5,092 nucleotides of DNA from Actinomycetes bacterium. Its GTDB lineage: Bacteria > Actinomycetota > Actinomycetes > Actinomycetales > Microbacteriaceae. The notes under the pieces were generated by a model that had not been told where the DNA came from, did no database searches, and saw only the letters and a list, made by a program, of their open reading frames with translations. This document shows, piece after piece, positions 4,887 through 5,092 of the stretch; positions within the stretch are counted from its first letter, which is position 1, and the number at the start of each line of letters is the position of its first letter. The stretch lies in assembly GCA_023451265.1 (NCBI GenBank), contig JAEYAG010000012.1, positions 1 to 5,092 on the forward strand. The letters run 5' to 3'. The translations under genes were made by a program, and so were the position numbers.

Positions 4887-4898
4887 TAGGCTCGACGG
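4887..4898 (+). promoter_or_regulatory. -10 box of a leaderless promoter for the membrane protein gene at 4899
   Basis: TAGGCT (4887-4892) followed by six bases (CGACGG) and GTG at 4899 repeats the geometry seen at ispG, ltrA and trpL, so transcription should begin on the start codon. The first T of the box is also the last base of a 6-bp inverted repeat, ACCGGC (4867-4872) with GCCGGT (4882-4887), which could mark an operator or be chance. Confidence 0.5.
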
Positions 4899-5092
4899 GT
4901 GGATTCCGGGCAGCAGGCGGCGCGACGCGCGCGGGCGCTGCGCGGGTTCGCGGCGGCATCCGTCGCCGTCCTCGTCTCGGCCACCGCCCACACGCTCTCC
5001 GGCGGCGGCGCTCCGCCGGCCTGGCTGCTGGTGGCCGTCGCGCTGCTGGCGACCCCCGTCGCCGTCGCCCTCGTCGGCGACCGCCCCCGCCC
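4899..5092 (+). CDS. Unidentified membrane protein, N-terminal part
   Basis: A plus-strand reading frame from GTG 4899 stays open to the window edge (64 full codons). The short, basic N-terminus MDSGQQAARRARALRG (residues 1-16) is followed by a hydrophobic segment (about 17-32), a loop with SGGGAPP, a second hydrophobic segment (about 41-56), and then a loop with GDRPRP. Together these look like the start of a polytopic inner-membrane protein with the N-terminus inside. Third codon positions are almost all G or C, which supports real coding, and a leaderless-type -10 box sits at the right distance. I do not recognise the family and offer no function. It is divergent from the M50 protease gene with about 71 bp between the two starts. 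It replaces dxr, which lies at this side of the protease gene in mycobacteria. Confidence 0.7.
   Translation, partial: MDSGQQAARRARALRGFAAASVAVLVSATAHTLSGGGAPPAWLLVAVALLATPVAVALVGDRPR

Noticed and set aside
4849..4959. An N-terminal extension of the M50 protein to 4959
   Set aside because: The added residues are Pro/Ala/Arg-rich, precede the natural first membrane segment, and overlap the promoter and start of the divergent gene at 4899.
3797..4993. A 398-codon minus-strand frame overlapping the M50 gene and the gene at 4899
   Set aside because: It is a frame shadow of the M50 gene, is Arg/His-rich and has no motif, while the other frame carries HEIGH, PDZ and LDGGH.
1..5092. CRISPR arrays, tRNA or rRNA genes, insertion sequences, attachment sites
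   Set aside because: I saw no repeat-spacer pattern, no cloverleaf or rRNA-like stretch, no transposase and no terminal inverted repeats.

Overview
This is a GC-rich (roughly 70% by eye) actinobacterial chromosomal segment. Its codon use is strongly GC3-biased, its -10 boxes fit TANNNT, and several genes start without a Shine-Dalgarno sequence. The recurring word GGATGC and the look of the M50 protease and IspG N-termini suggest Microbacteriaceae (Microbacterium-like). That genus guess is inference.

Layout. At the left edge (51 down to 1, minus strand) are the first 17 codons of a gene that looks like ispG (MEP isoprenoid pathway). Divergent from it is ltrA (112-1356, plus), a polytopic membrane protein of the low-temperature-requirement A family. 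Downstream on the same strand is a complete tryptophan attenuator: a -10 box, an 11-codon leader peptide MFARSSWWHTR with tandem Trp codons, mutually exclusive hairpins and a U-tract terminator at 1479-1503. It controls trpEG (1550-3469), a fused chorismate-utilising synthase plus class I glutamine amidotransferase of the TrpEG/PhzE type. Convergent with trpEG, 14 bp away and sharing a GC-rich hairpin, is an M50 site-2 protease of the Rip1/RseP type (4827-3484, minus). Divergent from the protease, the N-terminus of an unidentified membrane protein starts at 4899 and runs off the window.

How it fits together. In mycobacteria the Rip1 protease gene and ispG (gcpE) are adjacent and co-oriented. 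Here both are on the minus strand, in the expected order, but ltrA and attenuated trpEG lie between them on the opposite strand, so the pair looks like an insertion into a conserved neighbourhood. Four starts (ispG, ltrA, trpL, the 4899 gene) share one geometry: TANNNT, exactly six nucleotides, then the start codon. This predicts leaderless transcripts that begin on the start codon. trpEG, which must be translated from inside an mRNA, is the only gene with a clear Shine-Dalgarno sequence. The most interesting idea is that the trp leader peptide is itself leaderless. Then only RNAs started at the trp promoter can be relieved by ribosome stalling, while read-through from ltrA would end at the attenuator by default.
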